Source: Clostridia bacterium (GTDB lineage Bacteria > Bacillota > Clostridia > Oscillospirales > Acutalibacteraceae). From it: 64,000 nt of DNA. This document shows, piece by piece, positions 45,405 through 55,606 of the stretch (positions are counted from its first letter, which is position 1; each line of letters opens with the position of its first letter). The notes beneath the pieces were generated by a model. The model did no database searches. It saw only the letters and a program-made list of their open reading frames with translations, and was not told the DNA's origin. The stretch spans positions 62,001-126,000 of the forward strand of contig JAFSEF010000130.1 in assembly GCA_017435865.1 (NCBI GenBank), given 5' to 3'. The translations under genes and the position numbers were made by a program.

Positions 45405-46766
45405 TTATTTTCCTACACAGAATTTTGCAAAGACTTCCGATACCACCGCATCCGAAACCTTCTGACCGGTCAGTGCAAACAGGCATGACAACGCACTGTC
45501 AATGCACACACCGACCGCATCGAGTGTTTCACCGTCAGCAAGTGCACGACAGGCAAAACGAAGATGGTCAACCGCTTCCGTACAGCACTGCCGCTGCCGT
45601 TCACCGGCAAGTACCTCACCGTTGGCATCAAAACCTTCCGTACCCAGTACACGGGCAAGCAGTTGTGCAAACACCGCTGCACTGTCGGGATTTTTTGCGG
45701 AAATACTGCAACAGTGCGGGATGTATTTTGTAATTTCATCTTCTGAAAACGCAGGTTGCAGGTCACTTTTGTTGATGATCGCAACAGCGGTGCGTTCCCG
45801 ACATTTTTCGAGCAATGAATAATCCTCTTCATCCAACGGAACAGAGGAGTCAAAAACAGCAAGCAATAACGCGGCTTCCTGCATTTTTTCGCGTGCCATG
45901 GCAACACCGATCTCTTCGACCGTGTCTGAGGTCACACGCAAACCTGCCGTATCGGCAAGTCGCAGCACAATTTCACCCACGCGGACAGTTTCTTCAATAA
46001 TATCACGTGTTGTACCTGCAATGGGTGTGACGATGGAACGCTGTCTTCCTGTCAGCAGGTTCATCAGTGTCGATTTTCCGACATTCGGTTTGCCGCAGAT
46101 GACGGCAGCAATGCCCTCTGTCACGGCTTTTCCGCTGTCATAGCGGTCAATAAGCACCTGCAGTTTATCTGCCTGCTCATTCAGCGTTGCAGCAAGTTCG
46201 GTTTCCGACACACCGGGCACATCTTCGTCGGGGTAATCCGTCCACACCGCAAGACCTGCCGCAGCGGTGGTTAGTGCATCGGCAACCGCGGCAACCGCAC
46301 GGCTGACACTGCCCGACAACGTCGCTCTTGCGGCAGCAAGTGCCTGTTCTCCCTGCGCGGAAATGACATTCATAACCGCTTCCGCTTCTGCAAGATCCAT
46401 TCTGCCGTTGAGGAACGCACGTTTGGTGAACTCCCCTGCTTCGGCAGCCTGTGCACCTGCCGCCATGACGGCACGCAGCAGACGTTTTGTGACATACAAT
46501 CCGCCGTGACAACAGATTTCAGCGACGTTTTCGCCCGTATAGCTGTGCGGGGCACGATAAACCACGGTGACACCCTCATCGATTATGGTTTCACCGTCAT
46601 GTATTTTTCCGTATGCAGCAGTATATCCCTTGTAATCTACAAGAGGTTTTCCGCTTACCGTTGCAAAAACGCGGTCAGCAACCGCGAGAGCATCTTCTCC
46701 CGAAATACGGACAATGGCAACACCCCCTGCTGCATTGGGGGTACATATTGCGGCAATGGTGGACAA
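45405..46766 (-). CDS. mnmE: tRNA modification GTPase MnmE
   Basis: A 453-residue protein, standard for MnmE, which with MnmG installs the carboxymethylaminomethyl group on wobble uridine 34. The N-terminal tetrahydrofolate-binding domain contains TPNAAGGVAIVRISG and EFTKRAFLNGRMDL; the G domain has GKPNVGKST and DTAGLR; the C-terminus ends CVGK with the conserved Cys. The start codon is TTG (46766) behind GGGAGG. In many Firmicutes it directly precedes mnmG; here mnmG is 14 kb away. Confidence 0.96.
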   Translation of the reverse strand: MSTIAAICTPNAAGGVAIVRISGEDALAVADRVFATVSGKPLVDYKGYTAAYGKIHDGETIIDEGVTVVYRAPHSYTGENVAEICCHGGLYVTKRLLRAVMAAGAQAAEAGEFTKRAFLNGRMDLAEAEAVMNVISAQGEQALAAARATLSGSVSRAVAAVADALTTAAAGLAVWTDYPDEDVPGVSETELAATLNEQADKLQVLIDRYDSGKAVTEGIAAVICGKPNVGKSTLMNLLTGRQRSIVTPIAGTTRDIIEETVRVGEIVLRLADTAGLRVTSDTVEEIGVAMAREKMQEAALLLAVFDSSVPLDEEDYSLLEKCRERTAVAIINKSDLQPAFSEDEITKYIPHCCSISAKNPDSAAVFAQLLARVLGTEGFDANGEVLAGERQRQCCTEAVDHLRFACRALADGETLDAVGVCIDSALSCLFALTGQKVSDAVVSEVFAKFCVGK

Positions 46767-46787
46767 AAAATCGCCTCCCGATGGAAT

Positions 46788-47870
46788 TTATTCTGCGTTC
46801 TCAGCCAGTTTGGCTGCTGTGTCGGCGGTGATGAGTGCATCGATCAGCTCATCCATGTCGCCGTTGAGAATGCTTTCGATCTTATATAATGTCAGTCCGA
46901 TGCGATGATCGGTCACACGGTACTGATGGTAGTTGTAGGTTCGTATTTTTTCGCTGCGGTCACCCGAACCGACCATACCGCGGCGTTCACCTGCCTGTTT
47001 TTCTGCCTGTTTACGGCGTTCGTTTTCAAGCAGACGGCTTTTGAGCACCTTCATGGCCTTGTCTTTGTTTTTGTACTGGCTGCGTTCATCCTGACATTCC
47101 ACCACAAGTCCGGTCGGAAGATGGGTTATGCGGATAGCGGATTCGGTTTTGTTGATATGCTGACCGCCTGCACCGCCTGCACGGAATGTGTCGATCTGCA
47201 GATCAGTGGGGTTGATGTCAATTTCAACATCCTCAGCTTCGGGCAACACGGCAACGGTTGCCGCAGAGGTGTGAATGCGGCCCTGTGTTTCGGTTTCGGG
47301 CACACGTTGCACACGATGCACACCGCTTTCGAACTTAAAACGCGAATATGCCCCGACGGCACTGACCATCATGGTCACTTCCTTGTAGCCGCCAAGCTCT
47401 GTGGGAGTCGCATTGAGAATTTCGGTGCGATAACCTTTGCTTTGTGCATACATACTGTACATACGCAGCAGCGTACCTGCAAAAAGTGCACCTTCTTCAC
47501 CGCCCGTACCTGCACGGATTTCTATGATAACATTGCGGTCATCATTGGGATCCCTCGGCAACAGCAAGACTTTGAGTTCCTGTTCGAGTGCTTCACAGGC
47601 AGCAAGTGCCGTTTCGTGTTCTTCAAAGACAAGGGCACGGAAATCTTTGTCAATGGTATCCGCAAGCAGTGCTTCGGTTTCGCGGACGGTTTCGTCATTG
47701 GACTGCCATTGTTCAAATTTTTCGGCAACAGGTGACAAACGCGACAATTCCTGCATGAGTTTCGTCGAGGTCTGAATATCGGATGCAACGGCAGGATCAC
47801 AAAGTTCGGCTTCAATGTCTTTTCTTCGTTGTGCCGCTGCACAAAGGCGGTCATATAAAGATTTTTCCAT
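46788..47870 (-). CDS. prfA: Peptide chain release factor 1
   Basis: A 360-residue protein of normal RF1 length. The GGQ motif that triggers peptide release is at 235-237. The stop-codon reading region has [14 protein letters not shown], with the PxT tripeptide (191-193) of the UAA/UAG-reading factor. No frameshift or truncation is visible. Its binding site is weak. It starts four bases after the DUF951 stop and ends 21 bases before mnmE, so the three form an operon. Confidence 0.96.
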   Translation of the reverse strand: MEKSLYDRLCAAAQRRKDIEAELCDPAVASDIQTSTKLMQELSRLSPVAEKFEQWQSNDETVRETEALLADTIDKDFRALVFEEHETALAACEALEQELKVLLLPRDPNDDRNVIIEIRAGTGGEEGALFAGTLLRMYSMYAQSKGYRTEILNATPTELGGYKEVTMMVSAVGAYSRFKFESGVHRVQRVPETETQGRIHTSAATVAVLPEAEDVEIDINPTDLQIDTFRAGGAGGQHINKTESAIRITHLPTGLVVECQDERSQYKNKDKAMKVLKSRLLENERRKQAEKQAGERRGMVGSGDRSEKIRTYNYHQYRVTDHRIGLTLYKIESILNGDMDELIDALITADTAAKLAENAE

Positions 47871-47874
47871 GGTC

Positions 47875-48069
47875 TTATTCCACGCTTTCTGTCGGACGGT
47901 TGATTTTGCGGATTCCTTTTTCGGCTTTGGAACGGGGAATCATAATTTCATGTCCGCAGCCTGTGCACCGCAATCTGAAATCCATCCCGACCCGCAGAAC
48001 AAGAAATGTTTTTGTGCCGCAGGGATGGTTTTTTTTCATTTCCAGTATATCGTTGATGCGAACGTCCAT
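47875..48069 (-). CDS. DUF951 family protein
   Basis: A 64-residue protein, full length for the DUF951 family ([34 protein letters not shown]). The CxxC pair and another Cys suggest a zinc site. Function unknown; in Firmicutes it usually sits near the replication-origin gene group, as here before prfA. AAGGTG lies upstream. Confidence 0.85.
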   Translation of the reverse strand: MDVRINDILEMKKNHPCGTKTFLVLRVGMDFRLRCTGCGHEIMIPRSKAEKGIRKINRPTESVE

Positions 48070-48175
48070 GTTTTCACCTTGTTTTTACAGTATTCAAAGA
48101 CAGTATAGCATATTTTTACCGCAAGTTAAATACTTATTTATTACGAGTTTTATTTTTCCGAAAGGAAGCGATTGT

Positions 48176-49099
48176 ATGTTATTTCAGCCTGAGGGTAATC
48201 TTTTGAATACACAAGCCAACAAAGCAGCTCTGAGCAGTCTTGCTTCGCTGCGTGATGCCATGTATGCAGGCACTGTTCTGGAAGCAACGGCGGTCAAATG
48301 TGATGCACTGCACAATCTGCACGTGGATCTGGGGTGCATACGCGGTGTGATTCCGCGTGCACAGGGGGCATTGGGAATGGACGACGGCAGTGTCCGCGAT
48401 ATTGCTCTGATTTCCCGTGTCGGGAAAGCGGTCTGTTTCACGGTTTCGGACATCACAACAGACGAATGCGGCGAACCTGTTGCACTGCTGTCACGCAAAA
48501 ACGCACAACAGCTCTGTAAAGAGCAATACATAGCCTTTTTGCAGGCAGGTGACGTTGTAACGGTACGGGTCACGCATTGTGAACCTTTTGGTGCGTTCTG
48601 TGATATCGGTGCAGGAGTGCCTGCATTGCTGCCCATCGATGCGGTTTCGGTTTCACGCATTCCGCATCCGGGTGTGCGTTTTTATGCAGGACAGGAAATC
48701 CGCTGTATTGTACGCGGTTTTGACACTGAGGGCAGGGTGATTCTTACCCACAAGGAGCTGCTCGGTACATGGGAAGAAAATGCCGCTCTGTTCAGTGCCG
48801 GTGAAACCGTATCCGGCATTGTGCGGTCAGTGGAAAATTACGGTATTTTCGTGGAGCTGACACCGAATCTTGCAGGTCTTGCAGAATACACACCGCAGGC
48901 TCGGGCAGGTCAAAAGGCTGCCGTGTACATCAAAAGCATCCTGCCCGAAAAAATGAAAATCAAGCTCATCCTTGTGGATTGTTTTGATGAGAAGCCGACC
49001 CACACGGCACCGCGATATTTTTTTGACGGCAATCATATGCAGTCCTTTACCTACTCCCCTTCGGGATGCGAAAAAACAATTATTACATCCTTTTCATAA
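48176..49099 (+). CDS. S1 RNA-binding domain protein
   Basis: A 307-residue protein with three S1-like beta-barrel domains: a degenerate first (about 28-100), a second (about 120-190, GDVVTVRVTHCEPFGAFCDIGAG) and a third (about 218-280, GETVSGIVRSVENYGIFVELTPN). Such proteins bind RNA and resemble ribosomal S1 fragments. ATG 48176 follows AAAGGAAG, and the in-frame upstream extension is antisense to DUF951. It is transcribed away from DUF951-prfA. Confidence 0.8.
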   Translation: MLFQPEGNLLNTQANKAALSSLASLRDAMYAGTVLEATAVKCDALHNLHVDLGCIRGVIPRAQGALGMDDGSVRDIALISRVGKAVCFTVSDITTDECGEPVALLSRKNAQQLCKEQYIAFLQAGDVVTVRVTHCEPFGAFCDIGAGVPALLPIDAVSVSRIPHPGVRFYAGQEIRCIVRGFDTEGRVILTHKELLGTWEENAALFSAGETVSGIVRSVENYGIFVELTPNLAGLAEYTPQARAGQKAAVYIKSILPEKMKIKLILVDCFDEKPTHTAPRYFFDGNHMQSFTYSPSGCEKTIITSFS

Positions 49100-49120
49100 A
49101 GTTATTCTTGTTTTATCACG

Positions 49121-49153
49121 CAAAAAAACGGAGCTGTCTGTACAGCTCCGTTC
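49121..49153. terminator. Terminator between the S1 and lipoprotein genes
   Basis: A 10-bp stem ACGGAGCTGT (49128-49137) with ACAGCTCCGT (49142-49151). The A-run on its left makes it strongest for the minus-strand gene. Confidence 0.8.
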
Positions 49154-49167
49154 GTTGCTATTTGTGT

Positions 49168-50703
49168 TTATTTGATGGTGTATACATCATAGGAACCGTC
49201 AAGGGCTTCTGCATAAACAAGCAGGCCTTCGCCTTCGATTTCGATTACTTTATAATCGGAATAGTTCTTGAGTGCCACTTCACCGGTAACGGTATTGACA
49301 AGGTTTTCAGTGCCATTGGCACCATCTGTAGCAACATATACAACACCTGCGGAATAACCCTCAAGAGTAAAATCCTGATCCTTGACATTATAGTATTTGT
49401 AACCGCTGTCATCTTTGCGGCGGATGGTAAAGGAATACTCGTTGATTTCAAGATTTTCATTCTCCGCACCCTTGTAAAGGACAGTACCGTCGGTCTGAAT
49501 CATGGTAAAGCCTTCGTAATTTTCAAGCATAAGGTACTTGCCGAAAATATCTTCATAATAAACATCGTCATAAGTACCTTCAATTAAAGAATTACCGTTG
49601 TAATCGAAGAGTTGTCCGTTTACAACAATCACATCACCGAACACTTCAACATCATATCTGCTTTCGATTGAAAATTCCTTGGAAACTGCTTTGCCTTCGC
49701 CGTCAAGAATCACAAAAGTCATTCCGTCATTTTCTTCTCTGACGGCTGCAAAATGGCCGTTTTCAAGTCTTTCATAAGGGATATAACCATCCACTTCAAA
49801 GGAGAAAGCCTTGGTGTTGTCGGGATTGTAAACGATTCCCTTGTTGCCTTCTGCAACGAGCAGAGTACCGTCTTCGAATACTTCAAATTCGCCCGTAACG
49901 GTTTCACCGTCTGCGTTTTTGATAACATAATCGTTAGCGGCTTCGTCAATGTATTCGATATAGCTGCCGTAGACATCAATATAATAAGCCTGCGTGCCGC
50001 TGACACCGGGTACCTTTGCACCCTTCAGGATGTCATAAACATACCAATTGCCTTTGAAGAAAGTATCATCATCACTTGCAGTGATGGAGATCTGTCTGTC
50101 AGTGTAGTAAACAAGGGCATCGTCCTTGTTGTCGGTCTGTTCGGTAACCTCGCAAACCTTTACAAAACGGTCGCTCAGAATGTCAATGGATGCATATTCC
50201 ATGGGAACCACAAGCTGCAGATCATCATTCAGAAGACCGTTGCTGTTCAGGTCGGCAACACTCGTAACGTCAGCATCTTTCTTCTGAGAAACAACAAAAA
50301 ATGCATTGTAGTATTCTGCTTCAACGTTTGTATATACAGCTCCGGTATCTTTGGAACCGTCACGGGAGATAATGCCGTACATATCATTATCATCTTTGTA
50401 ATAAGCACCGCCAAGCTCCTTGTAAAAGTAAGAGCCTTTGTTTTCAATGGTACCGAGCTTGTTGACGACAAATTCGGAATCGTCAACGGAAGAAAGGCTG
50501 TTGTCCTCTTCTTTTACGGTTTCTTCGGTTTGGTCTTCCGTCGGAATGACATCAGCGATGGTCGGCATTTCGACATCGGCTTCACCCGTAGGAGCAGCTT
50601 CATTGGTGGGGTCGGTTGTTGTGTTTTCTTTGCTGCAGCCTGCAAAAAGGGTCAATAGCATGAGCATTGCAAGTACAATGGCTAAAAAACGTGTGTTTTT
50701 CAT
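49168..50703 (-). CDS. Lipoprotein with WG-like beta-repeats
   Basis: A 511-residue protein. A lipobox (LFAGC, Cys23) anchors it outside the membrane. An acidic Thr/Glu linker to about 75 is followed by repeated strands of roughly 25 residues (FVILDGEGKAV, GQLFDYNGNSLIEGTYDD, FTMIQTDGTVLYKG) similar to WG/KWG-type repeat proteins, probably a propeller or solenoid. No enzyme motif is visible. AAAGGAG precedes the start. Confidence 0.72.
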   Translation of the reverse strand: MKNTRFLAIVLAMLMLLTLFAGCSKENTTTDPTNEAAPTGEADVEMPTIADVIPTEDQTEETVKEEDNSLSSVDDSEFVVNKLGTIENKGSYFYKELGGAYYKDDNDMYGIISRDGSKDTGAVYTNVEAEYYNAFFVVSQKKDADVTSVADLNSNGLLNDDLQLVVPMEYASIDILSDRFVKVCEVTEQTDNKDDALVYYTDRQISITASDDDTFFKGNWYVYDILKGAKVPGVSGTQAYYIDVYGSYIEYIDEAANDYVIKNADGETVTGEFEVFEDGTLLVAEGNKGIVYNPDNTKAFSFEVDGYIPYERLENGHFAAVREENDGMTFVILDGEGKAVSKEFSIESRYDVEVFGDVIVVNGQLFDYNGNSLIEGTYDDVYYEDIFGKYLMLENYEGFTMIQTDGTVLYKGAENENLEINEYSFTIRRKDDSGYKYYNVKDQDFTLEGYSAGVVYVATDGANGTENLVNTVTGEVALKNYSDYKVIEIEGEGLLVYAEALDGSYDVYTIK

Positions 50704-50882
50704 AGTATGATCTCCTTTCTTTGATCAAATTTCATCATAGCACAACAAAAAAGTGTTGTCAATATTTATAAATAATTTAAGAAAACATGGCTACATTACC
50801 CATAGTCATGCACAAAGGCTGTTCTTATTTTTGTACATTCATACGGAAATTCCCCCTTACAGGAGGAAAAAACCTTTTTGTC

Positions 50883-50911
50883 TTGACTTACAGCTGTTTT
50901 TAGGGTATTAT
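50883..50911 (+). promoter_or_regulatory. Probable sigma-A promoter of the Cys-rich surface protein
   Basis: TTGACT (50883-50888) and TATTAT (50906-50911), 17-base spacer, 60 bases before the start. Confidence 0.5.
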
Positions 50912-50970
50912 ATATAATATAATAATATGTAAATAATAACTTTTATACTTATTTTATCCGGGAGGTCCTG

Positions 50971-53436
50971 ATGATGAAAAAAAGCATCGTTGCAATCCTT
51001 ACCTTGTGTATTCTTGTGTCCACTTTTGTGTTTGCACTTCCTGCTCTTGCAGCAGAAGAGGAACACACCCATAAATATAATGCCAATGAAGAAAAGAGCA
51101 TTGCTGCAACCTGCACCGTAAAGGGTGTGGAATATGCCGAATGCGAATGCGGCAAGGTGCAGCTTACCATCAAACCTGCTACCGGCCACAAATTTAAAGA
51201 AGGCACAGACTGGGTTTTCGACAGTGCAAACAAACAGCACAAGAGAAACTGTGCAGACTGCGGTGAAGTTGTCGAAAATTGCGAATTCAGCACAGCCACC
51301 AATGATGCCACCTGTTCAAAAGAGGGCACTGTCAAATACACTTGCATGATCTGCAATGGTTCCTATACCGAAGAAAAGGCAACACTTGCCCATAATTACG
51401 ACGACTACACACTGAACGAGGAAAAGACCGCACATACCCCAACAAAATGTTCTTTCTCTGATTGTAAAGCTGTTATCGAAAGTACAGAATGTGTTTTTGT
51501 CGAAGATACCAACACAGCAACCTGTACCGAAGCAGGCACAAAGACAAGCGTTTGTATCTGCGGCAATACAAAAACAGAAGACTCCGCAGCTACAGGTCAT
51601 ATCCTTTCCAAATATTTTGAAAAAGACGGCAAACATTATGCCATCTGCACAAACACAAATTGCAAGAAAACCGTTGAAGGTGCATGTGAATACGAATACA
51701 CCGCAAAAGACGGCAAACACATCGGCACCTGCAAGGTCTGCGGAACCAAAACCGCTGAAGCTGATTGTACAGTTGAAAAGTTCACGGTTGTTGAAGGCAA
51801 GCAGGAACACAAAGGTGAATGCACCGTATGTAAAAACGAAGTTGTCAAGGCTTGCGATATCAAGTGGACTGCTGACACAGCAGAAGGCAGCATGAAGCAC
51901 ACAGGTGAATGCTCTGTCTGTGCTGCCAAGTTTGAAGCAACCGATTGCAAAGCTACCGCTTTCACCGCTTCCGAAGACGGCAAAACCCACACCGCAAAGT
52001 GTGTCTGCGGCAGAGAAATCAGCCACGAAGCTGCTGTTGCTGCAGAATGGACCATTGATACCAAAGAAAACAAGCACAGCCGCATCTGCACAGCAGAAGG
52101 CTGCGATTACAAAGAAGAACACGAAGGCGATTTTGCAGCTTGGGAATATGTAAAAGCTGAAGCCGGTACTGAAGCTGCCGACAAGCACGCTGCAGAATGC
52201 AAAGTCTGCAAAACCCTTGTTTCTGCAGAATGCACTTTTGAATATGTTCCCTATGAAGCTGAAAAAGCTGATGCTGAAAACACTGTTATTCCCGTCAAGC
52301 AGCACCAGGCTGTCTGCACCGTTTGCAAAAATGCTAAGGATCCCGTAACCTGCGGCAGCAACGGTTATAAAATGGATACCGAAAACGAAAAGAACAAAGC
52401 CGCAACCTGCACAGAACCCGGTTATCAGGTTTATGTCTGCTCCGATTGCAATCAGGAAATTCAGACAAGCGATTCCGAAACACCTGCTACCGGTCACTCC
52501 AAGGCAAAGGATGCAAAGCCTGTTGAAGGCAAAACCGTTTCCGATAAGGACGGTCATGCATTGACCTATGTCTGTGACGTATGTAAGAAGGAATTTGCAG
52601 AAGAAAAAACAGCACACACATTCTCCGAAGTAAGTGCAGTTAAGGGCAAAAAGGAACATTCCAAAAAATGCACCGTCTGCGGTTATGAAGTAACCGAAGC
52701 CTGTACGGAAGAAGATATTCCCGCTGTTGCTCCCACCTGTTCCAAGGACGGTTCCAAGGACGGCAAACAGTGCAAAGTCTGCAAGCAGGAACTTGTAAAA
52801 CCCACCAAGGTTGACAAGGATGAAACCAAGCACGTTGTAGTTGAAGACAAAGCTGTTGCCGCTACCTGCTCCAAGGAAGGTCTTACCGCAGGTTCTCACT
52901 GCTCCGAATGCAACAAGGTTCTCAAAAAGCAGGAAAAAGTTGACAAACTCGGTCACACCGTAGTCAAGGATAAAGACATTGCTGCAACCTGCACCAAGGC
53001 AGGTAAAAAAGGCGGAAGCCATTGCTCGGTCTGCAACGAAGTGATTGAACTTCCTCTTGATATTGAAGCAAAGGGTCATGACTTCCAATTCTCACACTCC
53101 GATGCTACCTGCGACAAAGCCGGCAACTACTACTACAAGTGTTCCAAGTGCGGCGAAGAAACCAAGGCTGAAGGTCTGAAAGCTCCCGCCACCGGCAAAC
53201 ACAAGTTTGAACTTGTCAAATACGTCGAAGCCACTGCAGAAGAAGACGGCTACAAGCTGTACCAGTGTACCGCTACCGGCTGCAACCAGACCAAGACCAT
53301 CAAGGTTGTTTACAATGTCAACACCGGTGCAAGTGCAGTGCTTGCAGGTGCTGCAGGTATGGTGCTTATGGCAGGTGCCGCATTCCTTGTAAGTCGCAAC
53401 TGTAAGAAAAAGAACAACGAGGATACTGCTGCATAA
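50971..53436 (+). CDS. Large Cys-rich repeat surface protein with sorting-signal-like C-terminus
   Basis: An 821-residue protein with a signal peptide (1-28). The body consists of roughly 18 irregular repeats of 35-55 residues, each with a CxxC pair and a following Cys or His (AATCTVKG...CECGK, HTGECSVCAAKFEATDC, KKCTVCGYEVTEAC, GSHCSECNKV). It could bind zinc or form disulfides. The C-terminus has NVNTGASAV, a hydrophobic helix and NCKKKNN, the layout of a wall-sorting signal. Sortase B at 9371 is a candidate anchor enzyme. ATG 50974 is an alternative with better spacing from GGAGG. Confidence 0.75.
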   Translation: MMKKSIVAILTLCILVSTFVFALPALAAEEEHTHKYNANEEKSIAATCTVKGVEYAECECGKVQLTIKPATGHKFKEGTDWVFDSANKQHKRNCADCGEVVENCEFSTATNDATCSKEGTVKYTCMICNGSYTEEKATLAHNYDDYTLNEEKTAHTPTKCSFSDCKAVIESTECVFVEDTNTATCTEAGTKTSVCICGNTKTEDSAATGHILSKYFEKDGKHYAICTNTNCKKTVEGACEYEYTAKDGKHIGTCKVCGTKTAEADCTVEKFTVVEGKQEHKGECTVCKNEVVKACDIKWTADTAEGSMKHTGECSVCAAKFEATDCKATAFTASEDGKTHTAKCVCGREISHEAAVAAEWTIDTKENKHSRICTAEGCDYKEEHEGDFAAWEYVKAEAGTEAADKHAAECKVCKTLVSAECTFEYVPYEAEKADAENTVIPVKQHQAVCTVCKNAKDPVTCGSNGYKMDTENEKNKAATCTEPGYQVYVCSDCNQEIQTSDSETPATGHSKAKDAKPVEGKTVSDKDGHALTYVCDVCKKEFAEEKTAHTFSEVSAVKGKKEHSKKCTVCGYEVTEACTEEDIPAVAPTCSKDGSKDGKQCKVCKQELVKPTKVDKDETKHVVVEDKAVAATCSKEGLTAGSHCSECNKVLKKQEKVDKLGHTVVKDKDIAATCTKAGKKGGSHCSVCNEVIELPLDIEAKGHDFQFSHSDATCDKAGNYYYKCSKCGEETKAEGLKAPATGKHKFELVKYVEATAEEDGYKLYQCTATGCNQTKTIKVVYNVNTGASAVLAGAAGMVLMAGAAFLVSRNCKKKNNEDTAA

Positions 53437-53467
53437 GTGCAACATTATAATATTATAATGTAATAGT

Positions 53468-53500
53468 ATAAGGGAACTGTTTCAGACAGTTCCCTTTTTG
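53468..53500 (+). terminator. Terminator of the Cys-rich protein gene
   Basis: AGGGAACTGT (53471-53480) pairs with ACAGTTCCCT (53486-53495, one mismatch-free core) followed by T. Confidence 0.85.
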
Positions 53501-53628
53501 TTTACAAAATAGTATAGATTCGTTTCTGATTACGATATACGTCTGAATTTTTCTTTTTCTTGCATTCAGTACCTATCTGTGCTATGATAAATATAAGCAA
53601 TTCCCGTGGGGAATTTCAGGAGGTTTTT

Positions 53629-55521
53629 ATGATGCAGATTTTCAAAGCCATTTTAGCCTTTTTTGAAGTGTTTCTTTTTTCTCTCGGCGTATTCCCTGTC
53701 AACACCGACATTGATTACGGCGGAACCGATTATGTACCGCCTGTAGTGGAAGAAGCACTCTACCTTGTTGAAGACGGAGAAAGCGACTTTTATATCGTCA
53801 CCGCAGCAGACCCCGATGCCTGTATGCAGACTGCTGTCAGTGAACTGCAGACTTACATCGAAAAAAGCAGCGGTGCTTTGCTCCCCTATGTCACCGAAGA
53901 CGAACTTCCGGAAGACGCAAATGCGATCTTCCTTGGTGACACAAACAAAGCTGCCACACTTCAGAAAGACATGGACAGCGTATTTGAAGACGGTTTTTGG
54001 CTGACAAGTGACGGCGAAAACTTCTTCATCCTCGGTGAAGACAATCGCGGAACACTTTACGGTGTTTATACGTTCCTTGAGGATTACCTTGGTGTACGTT
54101 GGTTTACACCGACCCTTGAGGTTGTGCCCGAAAATGAAGATGTTGTCATTGATAAGAATCTTGACCGTCTTGTTGAGCCCTCTTTTGCAGTACGCAGAAA
54201 TTCCTGTGTCGGCTCTTCTGATGCTTACCGTGCAAAGATGAAAACCAATGTCAGCTTTTATTATGAAGCAGAAGAATACGGTGGAGCTATGCGTTTTGTT
54301 CTTTGGGACGTTACCCTTGACCGTCTTGTGCCCGATACTCTGTTTGCAGAACATCCCGAATACTTTGCAATGAATACCGACGGTACACGCACAACCGACC
54401 ACGTGTGTCTGAGCCATCCTGACGTACTGAACATTGCAATTGAAAACGGCAGAAAATACATCGAAGAATGCACATACGGTGCTGACCACATCCACATCGG
54501 TCAGAAGGACAATTCTAATTACTGCCACTGTGAAAACTGTGAAGCTCTGTATGCTCAATACGGTGCCATCTCCGCACCGACCATTCTTTTCACCAATGCA
54601 TTTGCAGATGCACTGGATGATGAATACCCCGATTTCACTTTCACTTTCTATTCTTACAACGAAACCGCAGCACCGCCCACAGATCTGTCGCTGCGTTGCA
54701 ACGACAATGTTGTTCCCGTTCTTTGCGGTCTGCATCAGGCTTGCCGCAGCCATCCGCTGACCGAATGCGGTGCCACTGACAGGCAGCAGACCGGTTTCGA
54801 TGAATTCATGAACCTCTATGGCGACCATGAAGCCACTATAGCTGAGCAATTCAGAGTATGGGCAGAGATTTCGGAACGCAATTACATCTATGACTACACC
54901 ATCAATTTCCTTTTCTCTGCACAGTTTTTCTCCAATTTTGAGACCATGCAGCCGACCATGCAGTATATGCACGACCTCGGCATAACCGGTTATGTATACA
55001 ACTGCGGTGACGGTCATTCTGCAGCATTCAATGAGCTGCGTAACTACCTGCTTTGCAAGCTGCAGTGGGATGTCAACGCAGATGTTGAATACCATATGAT
55101 CGACTTTATGAATGCTTATTACGGCGAAGCAGCAACACCTTACATCAAAGAAATTCTTGATATTCAGACCGCACAGATCAAAGCAACTGCCCATTCCTTT
55201 GACTTTGACTGGCATTATCAGTCGGGTTACTACCCCATCCACACTATTTTCAAACTTGATGCACTCTGGAACTTGGCTCTGAAAGCTGATATCACCGAAG
55301 AACAGCTCTTCAATGTTGAAATTGCAAGCTTGAGCTGGGAGTTTTTCAAAGCCAACCAGTTCCTTGGTGACTACTTCTTCCTGAATCCCATGCGTCTGCA
55401 AAAACAGGAATGGCTCTATGACGAACTCGATCGTCACGGTATTGACCGCGTTTCGTCCTTTTCTCTGATTCCTGAAAAAGAACACGTCAACTTCCTGCAA
55501 AGACCCATCAACTGGGAATAA
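53629..55521 (+). CDS. DUF4838 domain protein, putative surface glycosidase
   Basis: A 630-residue protein with DUF4838 features: an N-terminal alpha-glucuronidase-like region (LSEL/VSELQTYIEKSSG, FLEDYLGVRWFTP, VVPENEDVVI), then a barrel region with DHIHIGQKDNSNYCHCENC. Family members are putative glycosidases. The N-terminus (IFKAILAFFEVFLFSLGVFP) is an amphipathic aromatic helix, not a clear signal peptide, so export or membrane contact is uncertain. ATG 53629 is chosen for AGGAGG; the ATG at 53632 is possible. A strong terminator follows. Confidence 0.75.
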   Translation: MMQIFKAILAFFEVFLFSLGVFPVNTDIDYGGTDYVPPVVEEALYLVEDGESDFYIVTAADPDACMQTAVSELQTYIEKSSGALLPYVTEDELPEDANAIFLGDTNKAATLQKDMDSVFEDGFWLTSDGENFFILGEDNRGTLYGVYTFLEDYLGVRWFTPTLEVVPENEDVVIDKNLDRLVEPSFAVRRNSCVGSSDAYRAKMKTNVSFYYEAEEYGGAMRFVLWDVTLDRLVPDTLFAEHPEYFAMNTDGTRTTDHVCLSHPDVLNIAIENGRKYIEECTYGADHIHIGQKDNSNYCHCENCEALYAQYGAISAPTILFTNAFADALDDEYPDFTFTFYSYNETAAPPTDLSLRCNDNVVPVLCGLHQACRSHPLTECGATDRQQTGFDEFMNLYGDHEATIAEQFRVWAEISERNYIYDYTINFLFSAQFFSNFETMQPTMQYMHDLGITGYVYNCGDGHSAAFNELRNYLLCKLQWDVNADVEYHMIDFMNAYYGEAATPYIKEILDIQTAQIKATAHSFDFDWHYQSGYYPIHTIFKLDALWNLALKADITEEQLFNVEIASLSWEFFKANQFLGDYFFLNPMRLQKQEWLYDELDRHGIDRVSSFSLIPEKEHVNFLQRPINWE

Positions 55522-55527
55522 TCTGAC

Positions 55528-55572
55528 AAAAAAAAGACTTGCACTTCAGCTGAGGTGCAAGTCTTTTTTTCA
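55528..55572. terminator. Bidirectional terminator between DUF4838 and CHAP genes
   Basis: AAAAGACTTGCACTT (55532-55546) pairs with AGGTGCAAGTCTTTT (55553-55567), with A and T runs on both sides. Confidence 0.9.
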
Positions 55573-55606
55573 TTTCTATTATGTCTTTTCTCATTCCGGA
55601 AAATGG

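Noticed and set aside
51316-53088. 590-residue minus-strand frame opposite the Cys-rich protein
   Set aside because: The repetitive codon pattern of the real gene produces it; no start site or known fold.
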